A stretch of 64,000 bases of DNA from Nesterenkonia sphaerica (GTDB lineage Bacteria; Actinomycetota; Actinomycetes; Actinomycetales; Micrococcaceae), in contig NZ_VAWA01000007.1 in the NCBI RefSeq assembly GCF_005771565.1, forward strand, positions 1-64,000. The letters are read 5' to 3'. The position numbers and the translations under genes were made by a program. Every line of letters begins with the position of its first letter. Within the stretch, counting starts at the first letter, position 1. Under the pieces are notes generated by a model. It was not told where the DNA came from and did no database searches. It saw only the letters and a list, made by a program, of their open reading frames with translations. Below, in pieces: positions 43,427-55,981 of the stretch.

Positions 43427-45475
43427 TTGTCCGAGCCAATGAGCCCAGACACCTCCTCACGTCCTGCCGACGGCTCCGCGACCAGTCTTGCGGAGGAGGA
43501 ACGCCCCGATGCAGCCGCCGTCGAGGTGGCCGGCCAGACAGCTGAGCACCCGGCGCCGCAGACTCCTGCCGAGAACCCACCCGAGAACCCACCCGAGAAC
43601 TCAGGCTCCGTGGACTCTCCACGCGCTGAGGCGCAGCCTGAAGGTTCTGCATCCGCGCCCCCAGCGGTCCCGGAAGCTGACGCTGACGCTGTCGCTGTCG
43701 CTGTCGCTGTCGCTGACGACGATGAAACCAGCGACGCTGATTCCGGGGACGCTGAGTCCGGCGAGGCTCATTCCGGCGAGACTGATTCCGGCGACCCCGG
43801 GACCGAAAGCCCTGACGCTGACTCCACCGAAGCTGACTCCACTGAACCCGACAACGCCGAATCGGACAACTCCGAATCCCTAAACTCCGAGCAGCCGCAG
43901 GGTTCGGACGGTGCCGAGGAGCCAGCGCAGGAGACTCCCCCACCATCCCCGCCGGAGGGCAGCTCCCCTGCTGAAGCGCCGCCGGCGGAAGGCGACTCCG
44001 CGCAGTCCCCTCCCGCTAGGCCAGGCATAGCCCCTGCACGTGCCGTTCCCGCCGGGCCGGATAAGAGCCTGGGTGGTTTCTTAGACACCTTGGATGAACG
44101 GGCCAAGAATTGGTGGGCCAACCGGAAGGTGCGCCATGCTCGGCGCAAAGCCGAGGCCGCCCGAGCCGCCGCCGAGGTTCCGGAAACACCTGCTGCGGGG
44201 ACCTCGGCGCGCCATGCGCGACGCAGCGGTGGGCAGCTGCCGGTGCCCGCCCCCCAGGTCTCTCTCCCCAAACCGCCCCCGGCCGAACAGCGCCCCGAGC
44301 CGCAACTCTTTACCGACGCGATCCCGGTGGTACCTGCCGAGGAGACCACCGTGCTTCCCCCCTACTGGGACGAGCCCCAGGCTCCGCCGCCACCAGCTGC
44401 TCGCCGTGAGCTTGATGAGCAGCGCAAGCGCACCGTGATCGCGCAAAAGGCTGCGGCTATTGAGAAAGCCACCGCGCAGGATTCGCCGCGTCCGTATGGC
44501 GGTTCAGGGTCCATCGGGGGCCAGTACCGCCATGAGGCTGCGGCCTTCGCCGACGATGAGGAAGATCTCTACACCTACATCCCCCCGTACAACTTGCCCT
44601 CCCGCAGCCCGGACCCAGAGCCCACCCAATGGGATCTGGCACGGCGGATATTCGTCAGTCTGGGTGCCGTGGCAGCGGTACTGTCCACCATGTGGATGTT
44701 CGGCTGGTTCGGCTCCAGCGAGGAGAATCCCGCCATCCTGGGACAGCGCGGCCTGCAGGAGGCCCAGGCCGGAGGGTGGTACTCCGGGGAGCAGGCGCTG
44801 CTCTCACCGGACTACAACTGGTACTGGCTCTGGCCTGCCATCACTATCGGGCTCATCATTCATGCGTGCTACCAATGGCGCCCCGCCCAGCACTCCACCC
44901 CTCGGCAACAACGTTCCGGGTGGTTGATCGGCACCGCCGCGATGCTGATGTGGGTCGTGACCGCTTCGCTGTACGCCGGGCTTTTCACCCTGAACCTGCT
45001 CAGCTCCTTGGCCATCGCCGCCGCGCTGACCGAGGCAGTGCGGCAGTTCAACCTCTACACCGCCCGCAACGATACCGAGCGGAAGCTCACCGATGACATT
45101 GTGGGTCTGTTCTACGGCTTCGCCCTGGTCCAGGTCATGAGCGCTCTCTCAGTGTGGCTGACCCAACTGGGGTGGCACATCCCAGGCATTCCGGCCCCCC
45201 TGTGGGCCACGATCGGCTTGCTGATCTGCGTGTGGACCGCAGCGTTCTACTCCATGACAGAGCGCGGCAGAATCACGATCGCACTGAGCCTGGCCTGGGG
45301 TCTGTTCTGGCTGATCTTCCCGCGCATCCTGGGGGAGGTCACCAGTGTATGGGTGGCGCTCGGAGCGGCGATGGGCGCCTTCATCGTCATTCTGTGCACC
45401 CAGTCCCGCCGGTACCGGATCAACCACGCAGAGCGCCGCGCGGCAATGGGGCGGCCACTCGAAGACATCATCTGA
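43427..45475 (+). CDS. Large membrane protein with acidic repeat-rich N-terminus
   Basis: The 682-residue protein is read from the TTG at 43427, because AGGGAGG stands 6 bases before it; the ATG four codons later lacks a site. Residues 1-220 are disordered and rich in Glu, Asp, Ser and Pro, with short repeats (PPEN, VAVAVAV, DSTEADSTE). A basic segment (WANRKVRHARRKAEAARAAA) and a Pro-rich linker follow. The C-terminal 270 residues hold about seven membrane helices. No family is recognised. An envelope or surface role is possible. Confidence 0.65.
   Translation: MSEPMSPDTSSRPADGSATSLAEEERPDAAAVEVAGQTAEHPAPQTPAENPPENPPENSGSVDSPRAEAQPEGSASAPPAVPEADADAVAVAVAVADDDETSDADSGDAESGEAHSGETDSGDPGTESPDADSTEADSTEPDNAESDNSESLNSEQPQGSDGAEEPAQETPPPSPPEGSSPAEAPPAEGDSAQSPPARPGIAPARAVPAGPDKSLGGFLDTLDERAKNWWANRKVRHARRKAEAARAAAEVPETPAAGTSARHARRSGGQLPVPAPQVSLPKPPPAEQRPEPQLFTDAIPVVPAEETTVLPPYWDEPQAPPPPAARRELDEQRKRTVIAQKAAAIEKATAQDSPRPYGGSGSIGGQYRHEAAAFADDEEDLYTYIPPYNLPSRSPDPEPTQWDLARRIFVSLGAVAAVLSTMWMFGWFGSSEENPAILGQRGLQEAQAGGWYSGEQALLSPDYNWYWLWPAITIGLIIHACYQWRPAQHSTPRQQRSGWLIGTAAMLMWVVTASLYAGLFTLNLLSSLAIAAALTEAVRQFNLYTARNDTERKLTDDIVGLFYGFALVQVMSALSVWLTQLGWHIPGIPAPLWATIGLLICVWTAAFYSMTERGRITIALSLAWGLFWLIFPRILGEVTSVWVALGAAMGAFIVILCTQSRRYRINHAERRAAMGRPLEDII
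43571..43714 (+). repeat. In-frame short tandem repeats inside the acidic protein gene
   Basis: GAGAACCCACCC repeats at 43571 and 43583. GTCGCT occurs four times in tandem at 43691-43714. Unit lengths are multiples of three, so copy-number change would alter protein length without frameshift. Confidence 0.7.
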
Positions 45476-45507
45476 GTGGCCCGCCGCGCTCGTGAGAACA
45501 TAGTGCC

Positions 45508-46047
45508 ATGTCTGTCCGCACACCCGATCCACACCCCGGCTGGCTCAACGAGGAGGACCTCTACGAGGCCCGGCGCCGCCTCCCCATGGTCTACGTGGAG
45601 GCTATCCCTGTCCGGCTGGACTCACTGGGCTACGTCACCGAGGTGGGACTGCTCTATACCGCCGACGGTGACGGCCGGGTCTACCGCACCGTGGTCTCCG
45701 GACGTGTGCTCTACCGGGAGACCCTCCGGGCTGCCCTGCTGCGGCACATAGAGAAGGATCTCGGCCCGATGGCCATGCCGCAGCTGCCGGCCTCCCCTAC
45801 ACCGCTGACGGTCGCGGAGTACTTCCCCTACCCTTCGGAGACCGGGCTGGTGGACGACCGGCAGCACGTGGTCTCCATGGCCTACATCGTGCCCGTCAAT
45901 GGTGAGTGCTCAGCACGCGAAGACGCCCTCGAACTGTCCTGGCTGACCCCGGAACAGGCGCTCAGCGCCGAGGTGCAGTCAGAATTTATCGGCGGGCGGG
46001 AAAAGCTGATCCGCCAAGCCCTGGCCCATGTGGGCCACACCGCATGA
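45508..46047 (+). CDS. NUDIX-like protein (DUF4916 type)
   Basis: The 179-residue protein resembles actinobacterial NUDIX-family proteins annotated as DUF4916: opening with PGWLNEEDLYEARRRLPMVYVEAIPVR, with QHVVSMAYIVPVNGE and a closing ELSWLTPEQAL. A standard NUDIX box is not clearly present, so catalysis on nucleoside diphosphates is doubtful. It may be a degenerate or regulatory member. It follows the acidic membrane gene by 32 bases in the same orientation. Confidence 0.65.
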   Translation: MSVRTPDPHPGWLNEEDLYEARRRLPMVYVEAIPVRLDSLGYVTEVGLLYTADGDGRVYRTVVSGRVLYRETLRAALLRHIEKDLGPMAMPQLPASPTPLTVAEYFPYPSETGLVDDRQHVVSMAYIVPVNGECSAREDALELSWLTPEQALSAEVQSEFIGGREKLIRQALAHVGHTA

Positions 46048-46102
46048 ACTGAGCCCAGGCAACTGTCTGGGAAGCCCCGTGCCGCGATAACCGAGGAGAA
46101 CC

Positions 46103-46585
46103 ATGACCACTCCAGCTCCGGAAAAAGCCGCAGGACGACGACGCCGAGCCACCTCCTCGACAGCGGCATCCCGACCCCGCCTGCGCCTGGGCGCTGTGGG
46201 CTGGACGGTCTCCTGGCTGGTGCCCACCGCACTCATGGGAGCAATCCTGCTGGGATTGTCGTTCCTGCCAGGATTGGACGGCGAGGGATACCTGAGTCCG
46301 CTGATTCCGCTGCTCGCCGCAGCAGCCGTAGTGGTCGGCATTCCCGGGACACTGCTGGTCAGCTGGTTGCTGCGCCACCACGTCAACCCGGTGGCGCATG
46401 TGCTGGGTTACGTGCTGGTGGGGCTCTTCTACGGGCCGGTCGTGCTCTTCGCCGGCGCGGAGGGGCTGATGCCCATGCTGATTCCGATCATCGGCTTCCC
46501 CGCCGGCGTGCTGCTGGGGCTGGGCCGGTGGTTGGCTCAGCCGCTGACCAGCCTCGAGCCCGCCCGGGGGAATGCCGCCGCTTGA
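46103..46585 (+). CDS. Hypothetical membrane protein
   Basis: The 160-residue protein has a basic, Arg-rich N-terminus and four hydrophobic segments (about 32-55, 65-88, 95-118 and 120-140). No family is recognised. AGGAG precedes the ATG at 46103. It is followed by a perfect hairpin that probably ends this transcript. Confidence 0.6.
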   Translation: MTTPAPEKAAGRRRRATSSTAASRPRLRLGAVGWTVSWLVPTALMGAILLGLSFLPGLDGEGYLSPLIPLLAAAAVVVGIPGTLLVSWLLRHHVNPVAHVLGYVLVGLFYGPVVLFAGAEGLMPMLIPIIGFPAGVLLGLGRWLAQPLTSLEPARGNAAA

Positions 46586-46590
46586 TGGAG

Positions 46591-46623
46591 GGCTCGGGCG
46601 GTGCCGTTCTCACCGCCCGAGCC
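46591..46623 (+). terminator. Perfect GC-rich hairpin terminator
   Basis: A 13-bp perfect stem (GGCTCGGGCGGTG with its complement) surrounds a 7-base loop, six bases after the membrane gene stop. No T-tract. The remaining 46624-46788 stretch shows no gene. Confidence 0.6.
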
Positions 46624-46788
46624 ACAGGTCGGATGAGCCAATTCCGGAGTCGTTGCACCAGCACTCCAGGTGCTCGAAATCCCACCTGATTGTGAACGCA
46701 CCTGAAGTGCGCCGCACCCATAGATTCTGTGCGCTGTGCAGCCACGTGCCTAGTCAACTTTCGTCTAGACATGTCAGCGCGCTGCAGT

Positions 46789-48009
46789 TCACGACTGCTT
46801 CATACCGCTGACACAGACGCGCCAGCGGCCGGCGTCATCATAACCAGTCTGGGTCACGCCCCCGAAAGCTGCGGCGCGGTCGCGCACGCCAATCAGTCCT
46901 GCCCGTGAGGCCGCCCACTCTGGTCTGCTGTGCTCAGCAGCCACCACAGTGTTGGTCACCCGCATATTGACGTGCTCCTGGTCCACCTCGATCTCAATCC
47001 AGCATTCAGCCCCGCGGCCGGCGAACTTCGCCACGTTGGTGGTGCACTCCTGCAGCATGCGGTAGAGCGCTGAGCTCACCGAACGAGACAACGCAGCCAG
47101 CTCCCCCTGGATGCTGCACTGAACCGTCACCCCCAGGCGCTCCAGCTGCTCGGCAAAAACTGTGACTCCACTGCGGACATCCAGTGCGCTGGCAGCACCC
47201 AACTGACCGCTTGCAGTACTGTCCTGGATGAGGTCCTCCTCTTTGAGAACCTCCAGCACACGGCGGAGATCGTTCAGCGCTGCTCGCGACGAATTGCCGA
47301 TCACCTCGAGTGCCTCACGGTAGGCCTCCAGCGTGTCCTTCATCTGCGCAGCCCGGGACTGCATGGCAATGATGGTGATGTCATGAGCCACGATGTCGTG
47401 AAGGTCCCGGGCAATGGAGCGTCGCTCGGCGGTCTTGGCAGCCTCATGACGCTGCTCGGCGACTTCAAGATCCTGAGCGGATTGCAGCCGGTCGTGAGTG
47501 GCCCGCCGGAATGAAGATCCGATCCCATAAGCTACAAACAACCCGCTGCTGACCCCGATGAGCGCCAAGCCGGTGACCGCCGGATCGTTCAGTGTGGCGG
47601 CGTAGGCCACCCCCCAGATCAGCATCACTGCAAGGGTGCTGCGCCGGAAAGGCGCAGTCGTGGTCAGCGCAGCCAGTCCCGTCAGCAGCAGAGCCAGCAG
47701 CACCGAGTAGGCGCCGCTATCAACAAAGAGCGCCAGCACCAGTACCGCAGCTCCTGCGGCGACCGCGAGCGTGACGCTGGTCCAGAGCAGTATTACGCAG
47801 CCCACAGCGATCAGACCTGCAATGGCCAGGGCTGCGGAGAACTCGTCGCTGACGAAAACGTCGTAGAGGACGTCGACCCCGAAAGCGAGCCCGAAGCCGA
47901 GGGTCACCACTACCAGCAACCATCTGTCGAGTGCTCGGCTGAACCAATATCCTCCCGCTTCAAACTCCTCGGCGATGGTCGGAACAGAACCCTGAGCTGG
48001 TGAGGACAT
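46789..48009 (-). CDS. Two-component sensor histidine kinase (HisKA_3/NarL type)
   Basis: The 406-residue protein has about five or six N-terminal membrane helices and no large outside domain. A HisKA_3 dimerisation domain follows with phosphoacceptor His204 in RSIARDLHDIVAHD. The C-terminal ATPase domain has MLQECTTNVAKFAG (N box) and AGLIGVRDRAAAFGG (G box). It is divergent from a LuxR-type response regulator 87 bases away, its certain partner. The signal is unknown, perhaps a membrane state given the short loops. The start is ATG at 48009. Confidence 0.9.
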   Translation of the reverse strand: MSSPAQGSVPTIAEEFEAGGYWFSRALDRWLLVVVTLGFGLAFGVDVLYDVFVSDEFSAALAIAGLIAVGCVILLWTSVTLAVAAGAAVLVLALFVDSGAYSVLLALLLTGLAALTTTAPFRRSTLAVMLIWGVAYAATLNDPAVTGLALIGVSSGLFVAYGIGSSFRRATHDRLQSAQDLEVAEQRHEAAKTAERRSIARDLHDIVAHDITIIAMQSRAAQMKDTLEAYREALEVIGNSSRAALNDLRRVLEVLKEEDLIQDSTASGQLGAASALDVRSGVTVFAEQLERLGVTVQCSIQGELAALSRSVSSALYRMLQECTTNVAKFAGRGAECWIEIEVDQEHVNMRVTNTVVAAEHSRPEWAASRAGLIGVRDRAAAFGGVTQTGYDDAGRWRVCVSGMKQS

Positions 48010-48096
48010 GCAGGCAAGTCTAGAGACTCTCCACGAGTCACCCCGGCAGCTGCTGTGCGGGGGACGCTCAGGGGATTCCCGGTGGCGTGGCATAGC

Positions 48097-48837
48097 ATGG
48101 TGATCATGCCCCAAACTGCCCACAGCCCTGAGACAGTTCCGGCTCAGTCAGCAGCGCACCGGCAGGATAATGTGCGGGTCCTGATCTGTGATGACCACCC
48201 CATCATGTCAAAGGCTCTGCGCACCTATGTGGATTCAGCCCCCGGCCTGGAATGCGTCGGAGAAGCCCGAGATGGTGAGACGGCGGTGGAGATGTCTGGC
48301 CAATTGGACCCCGACATCGTCCTGATGGATCTGCACATGCCCACCATGAGCGGCATCGAGGCCACTCGCCTGATACGGGAGAAGTTCTCCGACATTTCAG
48401 TGCTGGCCGTGACCACCTTCTCCACCGAGCTGTATGTGATTCCGGCACTGCGGGCCGGCGCTGGCGGGTACTTCCTGAAAGATTCAGAACCTGACCAGAT
48501 CATCGAGGCCATCCGCGAGGTGCACGAGGGCGCAGCGGTGTTCTCCCCCTCAGTGGCCCGGCAGCTGCTGGTAGCGGTGAAGAACGCGCCCGCCCAGGTA
48601 GCCACAGCACTGCAGAGGTTCCCGGAGGCTCCGCATATTCCGGCTCGCGAGCTTCAGGGCTTGGAGCTGCTGGCCACCGGCTGCTCCAATGCTGAAATCG
48701 CCGAGAAAATGATGGTTTCCGAGGCCACTGTGAAGGTATACATGGGCAGGCTCATGCAACGCCTGGACGTGCGGGACCGGGTCCAGCTGCTGATCCGGGG
48801 CGTGGAGCTGGGCCTGGTGGAGCCTTCGCTGAGCTGA
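48097..48837 (+). CDS. LuxR/NarL-family response regulator
   Basis: The 246-residue protein has a receiver domain with the acidic pair at 32-33, phosphoacceptor Asp78 (VLMDLHMP) and the conserved Lys in GYFLKDSEP. A NarL-type helix-turn-helix follows (ELLATGCSNAEIAEKMMVSEATVKVYMGRLM). The partner is the divergent kinase. The start is ATG at 48097 or 48106; TAGCAT just before the second could support a leaderless transcript. Target genes are unknown. Confidence 0.9.
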   Translation: MVIMPQTAHSPETVPAQSAAHRQDNVRVLICDDHPIMSKALRTYVDSAPGLECVGEARDGETAVEMSGQLDPDIVLMDLHMPTMSGIEATRLIREKFSDISVLAVTTFSTELYVIPALRAGAGGYFLKDSEPDQIIEAIREVHEGAAVFSPSVARQLLVAVKNAPAQVATALQRFPEAPHIPARELQGLELLATGCSNAEIAEKMMVSEATVKVYMGRLMQRLDVRDRVQLLIRGVELGLVEPSLS

Positions 48838-48875
48838 TTCGAGCAACGATGTGACCCTCCGGTAACATGTGCGGT

Positions 48876-50114
48876 ATGACACATGCGCCGGATCCTGCGA
48901 CTGACCCTGACTACAACCTTGCCGCGCCTCTTGACCTGGACTACTACGGCGTTTTTGCAGATCTCCCAGAGGCTGACAAGCGGTGGTGGAGCACGGCACG
49001 CCGGTTCGGTGAGGGGCTCGAGGCGCGAATGACCCAGCATTGGGAAAAAGCCGAGTACCCGGTGGATCTGCTGCGGCAGGCAGGCTCTCTGGGCTTGTTC
49101 ACTGACGGCGTCGATGTCTCAGATCTCGGCATCGAGACCCTCTCTCCGATGGCCGCCGGCCTCGTCAACATGGAAACTTCCCGCATCGACGGATCTCTGA
49201 GCACTGCGCTGGCGGTCCAGGGCGGGCTGGCGCTGCGCACCCTGGCGCTGTTCGGCTCGGCAGCCCAAAGGCAGGAGCACCTGGCCAAGCTCGCCTCCTG
49301 CGAAACCCTGGGCGCGTTCGCGCTGACTGAGCCCACCCACGGCTCCGATTCGGTCTCCTTGGAGACCACCGCCGAACTCCACGGTGATGAGGAGACCGGC
49401 CGGTACGTACTCAACGGCGCGAAGAAGTGGATCGGCAACGGGGCCTCCGGGGGGATCACGCTCACCTGGGCCCGGGTGCTCGGCGGCGAGCATGACGGCA
49501 ATGTGCGCTGCTTTCTGGTCCCCCAGGAGACCCCCGGCTACCGTGCGCAGGTCATTGAGCACAAGGCCTCACTGCGGGCCATTCACCAGGCACTGATCCA
49601 ATATGACAACGTGGAGCTGCCCGCCACTGCCGTCCTGCCACTGTCGAAGACCTTCAAGGATGCCGCCACCGTCCTGTTCGCCACCCGGCTCGGTGTGGCC
49701 TGGTCGGCGGTGGGGCATGCCGCGGCGTGTGTTGAGGCCGCCCTGACCTACGCGCAGCAGCGCAGACAGTTCTCCAAGCCGATTGGTGCCCACCAGCTGG
49801 TGCAGGAGCGGCTGGCCTTCATGGTCTCGGAGCTGACCAGCATGCAGCTGCACGCCAAGCAGGTCACCGAGCTCGACGCCGCCGGCCGGCTCTCCGGGCC
49901 GCAAGCGTCGATGGCCAAGCTCCACAACACCCGCAAGGCGCGGCAGATCGCGCAGGTGGCCCGGGACATGCTGGGCGGGAACGGGATTCTGCTCAGCAAT
50001 AAAGTCGCACGGCATATGGCGGATATAGAGTCCGCCCACACCTATGAGGGAACCGAATCGGTGCAGTCACTCATTATCGGTCGCGACCTCACCGGATTCT
50101 CCGCTTTCGCCTAG
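48876..50114 (+). CDS. Acyl-CoA dehydrogenase, glutaryl-CoA dehydrogenase-like
   Basis: The 412-residue flavoprotein has the acyl-CoA dehydrogenase fold: FALTEPTHGSDS (FAD site), NGAKKWIGNG, RRQFSKPIGAHQLVQERLAFM and a C-terminal TYEGTESVQSLIIGRDLTG with candidate catalytic base Glu391. The YEGT...IIGR placement resembles glutaryl-CoA dehydrogenase, which also decarboxylates, but the substrate is not certain. TAACAT sits 7 bases before the ATG at 48876 with no ribosome site, so a leaderless mRNA is likely. It converges on gcvT. Confidence 0.85.
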   Translation: MTHAPDPATDPDYNLAAPLDLDYYGVFADLPEADKRWWSTARRFGEGLEARMTQHWEKAEYPVDLLRQAGSLGLFTDGVDVSDLGIETLSPMAAGLVNMETSRIDGSLSTALAVQGGLALRTLALFGSAAQRQEHLAKLASCETLGAFALTEPTHGSDSVSLETTAELHGDEETGRYVLNGAKKWIGNGASGGITLTWARVLGGEHDGNVRCFLVPQETPGYRAQVIEHKASLRAIHQALIQYDNVELPATAVLPLSKTFKDAATVLFATRLGVAWSAVGHAAACVEAALTYAQQRRQFSKPIGAHQLVQERLAFMVSELTSMQLHAKQVTELDAAGRLSGPQASMAKLHNTRKARQIAQVARDMLGGNGILLSNKVARHMADIESAHTYEGTESVQSLIIGRDLTGFSAFA

Positions 50115-50129
50115 ACCACAACCCGTTGA

Positions 50130-51262
50130 TCAGGAACTGCTGCCCTGCCGCTTGTAGAACGGTGGTTTGACGACCTTGAACGGAATGGGCTTGCCCCGTA
50201 CATCGACCTGGACCTCCGTGCCCGGCTCCGTGTACGCCACATCGACGTATCCCATAGCGATGGCATAGCCGAGCGTGGGGCTGGGCGCCCCTGATGTCAC
50301 TTCTCCGATCGGGGTCCCCTCCTGATTCTGGATCACGTGGCCGGTGCGGGCGGCCCGCTTCCCGGCCGCCTTCAGACCCACCAAGCGCTGGCCGGTGGTG
50401 CGGCCGAGGCCTTCGGCCTTCGCCTGCTCCAGCGCAGCTCGGCCCACGAAGTTCTCCTCCTTGGAGAAGGCCACCACCGGCAGTCCGGCCTCCTGGGGCT
50501 TACGCGAGGTGGTCAGCTCGTTGCCGTAGAGCGGCATGCCAGCCTCCAGGCGCAGCGAGTCCCGGCAGGCCAGGCCGCAGGGAGTCAGCCCGAAATCGGC
50601 GCCGCCCTCCAGCAGGGCGCGCCACAGCGCGCCAGCCTTGTCATTGGGCAAGTAGAGTTCAAACCCGTCCTCCCCGGTGTATCCGGTGCGGGCGAGCAGA
50701 ATCTGCTGACCACCGATGGTGACAGTGGTATGGGCGTAGTAGGAGACACCGTCCACCAGCTCGACCTCATCAGCTCGCACCATGGAGCGCAGAATCGCCG
50801 CGCTGGCCGGGCCCTGCACAGCAATCAGGCTGATGCCTTCGGATTCGTCCCAGACCTCAACGTCGAACCCAGCCGCTCGGTCTGTCAGCGCTGCCGCCAC
50901 CGTTTCCCGGTTGCCGGCATTGGGAATCACCAGATACTCCTGCTCACCCATCCGGTAGGTGATCAGGTCATCGATGATCCCACCCTCCGGGGTGCAGATC
51001 AGCGAATACTTGGCCTTGCCTGGCTCGATGTTCGCCAGATTGCCCACCAGAGCGGTGTTGAGGAAGGTGGCGGCGTCGGGCCCGACTACCCGCACCTCTC
51101 CCATATGAGAGAGGTCAAACATGCCAGCCGTGCTGCGCACCGCGCGGTGCTCTTCCAGCTCGGAGGTGTACTTCAGCGGCATGTGCCAGCCCCCGAAGTC
51201 CGTGAACGAGGCGCCCAACGCCTCATGTTCAGCAGCCAGGGCGGTCTTCTTCAATTCCGTCA

Positions 51263-51263
<1 letters not shown>
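50130..51263 (-). CDS. gcvT: Glycine cleavage system T protein (aminomethyltransferase)
   Basis: The 377-residue protein has GcvT features: the opening HEALGASFTDFGGWHMPLKY, MFDLSHMGEV, GYTGEDGFELYLPND and CRDSLRLEAGMPLYG. It transfers the methylene group from the aminomethyl-lipoyl carrier protein to tetrahydrofolate, releasing ammonia. It overlaps the gcvP stop by one base (TGATG), so translation is coupled. gcvH is not adjacent and must be elsewhere. Confidence 0.95.
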
Positions 51264-54133
<2,870 letters not shown>

Positions 54134-54184
54134 AGGCTCAACCTTACGGGCAGGGGATGAAACAGGTCAGTGCCCCTTGCTCTG

Positions 54185-54362
54185 TGATCAAACCTGAGAG
54201 ATTCGCCGGAGTTACCGGTTTGCACCTTCGGTGAGGGAGGGTGAGCCTCCGCTGCTTTCCAGAGTCGCCACCCCGCTGCGGTCCCGCCTGGCCTGAGAGA
54301 TTCGGAGGGGGTTCCTTGCTCCTTCGGCGCCGAACGGTCAGTGACCGGACGAACTCTCCCGC
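54185..54362 (-). promoter_or_regulatory. Tandem glycine riboswitch upstream of gcvP
   Basis: On the minus strand two aptamers can be lined up. The first starts with GGGAGAG, includes GCGCCGAAGGAGCAA and ends CCGAATCTCTCAGG. The second includes CTGGAAAGCAG, CACCGAAGGTGCAA and again CGAATCTCTCAGG. These are the diagnostic glycine-aptamer blocks. A short linker with a GCAAGGGG / CCCCTGC stem leads to gcvP and may be the expression platform. Confidence 0.95.
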
Positions 54363-54477
54363 ATCAGGGACGTGGCCTGTATTCAGTTGGTCCTATTTTG
54401 CCACATCTCGGCCAACCCGCAGGCGGGTCGCCACTGAACATAGCCCCGACGCCGCGGCAACTGTCATGACGACCCCT

Positions 54478-55747
54478 CTACTGTGGGTCAGTCTGGTGGA
54501 AGCGCTGCCTGTTGCGGAAGAGGAAGAGGACCACACAGCTGCTGAATAAGAAGAAGCTGATCGCGGCCACTGCTCTCAGGTGCGCGGCAAACGGAAGCTC
54601 AATGGCCGCCCACCAGATCGACAGTGCGGTGGCCGCGAACGTCGCCAACCAACCGGCCACCCCGACCCCGAGCGCGGCGTTGCGCGCGATCGTTGCCGGA
54701 GTGGAGAAGTCCGCCCAGATGGCGAAGTTCAACACCGTGTAGATGCTCACCGCCACGGCGTAGAGCAAGGGCATCCCCAGAGTTGGCGGTGCCTGCGGCA
54801 TGGTCAGCGCATGGAACATGTAGCTGAGCTGGACGAGAGCGAAGAGCCCGAAGGCCCCACCCAGCAGCACGACTAACGGCAGCGTTCGGTAAAGAATTCC
54901 GGCGAAGAGGGCGGCGAGCACGTGCGCGATACCGATAGCCCAGAGCGTTTCAGACTCCGCAGAGCCCCATGCGAACCTGAGGTAAATAGGCGTATCGATA
55001 ATGCGTATGAACCCCAAGCTGTCGACGAAGTAGACACCGAACATGAGTGCCAGGCAGAGTATGAACGCAGTTCTCGGCCACCCGCGCACACCTTGACGCA
55101 CAAAGCGCCCGGGACCGTAACTGTCCAGGCGGTGCTGTCGCGCCAGGGAAGCCGTCACTGGCCATGGGATAAAAGGCAAGGACCAGCAGACCCACCGTGC
55201 TGGGAATCATGAACCACACCATCTGCGCGGCAAACTGGTCGATACGCCAATCGGAGGCGAACACCGCAGCAGGTAGGAACGCGGCCGAGGTCACCGCCGC
55301 CGCGACAATGCCGCGGTGGCGGATGGGGACGAGGTCGCAGGTCAGCCCGAACAGGCACGGGACTCCAAGACCCAAACCTATCGAGGCAAGTACGATCCAC
55401 ACGGTCAATTCCGTCTGACTGCGGAGCAGGGGAGCCACCAGGGTCAATGCCGTCTGCAGTACCGCCACGGCAGCCAGCAACTGCAGTTTGAATTTGAAGC
55501 TTTCACTCCAGCGCCGACGATGCATCACTAGCCCTGTCCCCAGCGCCACCACCAAAGTGACACCTGCTAAGAGTGCCATCGCCTGTGCAATTCTCCCCGC
55601 CGGCAGCTCAAGGACACGTGAACCCAGATCCACCACGCCGAGCTGGATGAAGGTGAGATTGTAGAAATACCCCGCTGAGGCCAGGGCCACGAAGAGGCCG
55701 ATTCCCACCCAGGAAACCCACCTGCTCTCTGCCGCGTGCTCGCTCAT
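54478..55747 (-). pseudogene. Frameshifted MFS transporter
   Basis: Two overlapping frames encode the two halves of one 12-helix MFS-type transporter. The first (start 55747, MSEHAAESRWVSWVG) contains about six helices and ends in unrelated sequence after VGLLVLAFYPM. The second takes over at FIPWPVTASLARQHR and completes six more helices to 54478. The frames meet at a four-T run (55171-55174 on the plus strand, AAAA). A single-base insertion there explains the break. It is a pseudogene, a sequencing error or, less likely, a slippery site. Substrate unknown. Confidence 0.75.
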
Positions 55748-55981
55748 ACCATCACGGCTCCGAACTCGGCGCGACTCCTCGCCCACAGCGGCCGGGGAAC
55801 GCCGGGGTCACAGCCAGGACGGCGCGCACTAGGAGCGGAGCGGTTGCGGGAAGAATCGTCTCCCCCGGGAAGGGACCTTGACACTGTGAGTCCTCCCCCA
55901 CCTCGCGCCAGAGAGCCTCAATGCTCATGGTAAGGGCCTGCCGCGTATGGACGAAGGACTATGGGCCCGCGTGGGCCGCCC

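Noticed and set aside
46660-46690. tRNA-like T-arm (GGTGCTCGAAATC and CCACC)
   Set aside because: No acceptor or anticodon stem can be formed around it; chance similarity.
55748-55981. Gene in the gap between the transporter and the double-domain gene
   Set aside because: Only short frames without motifs or ribosome sites; treated as intergenic.
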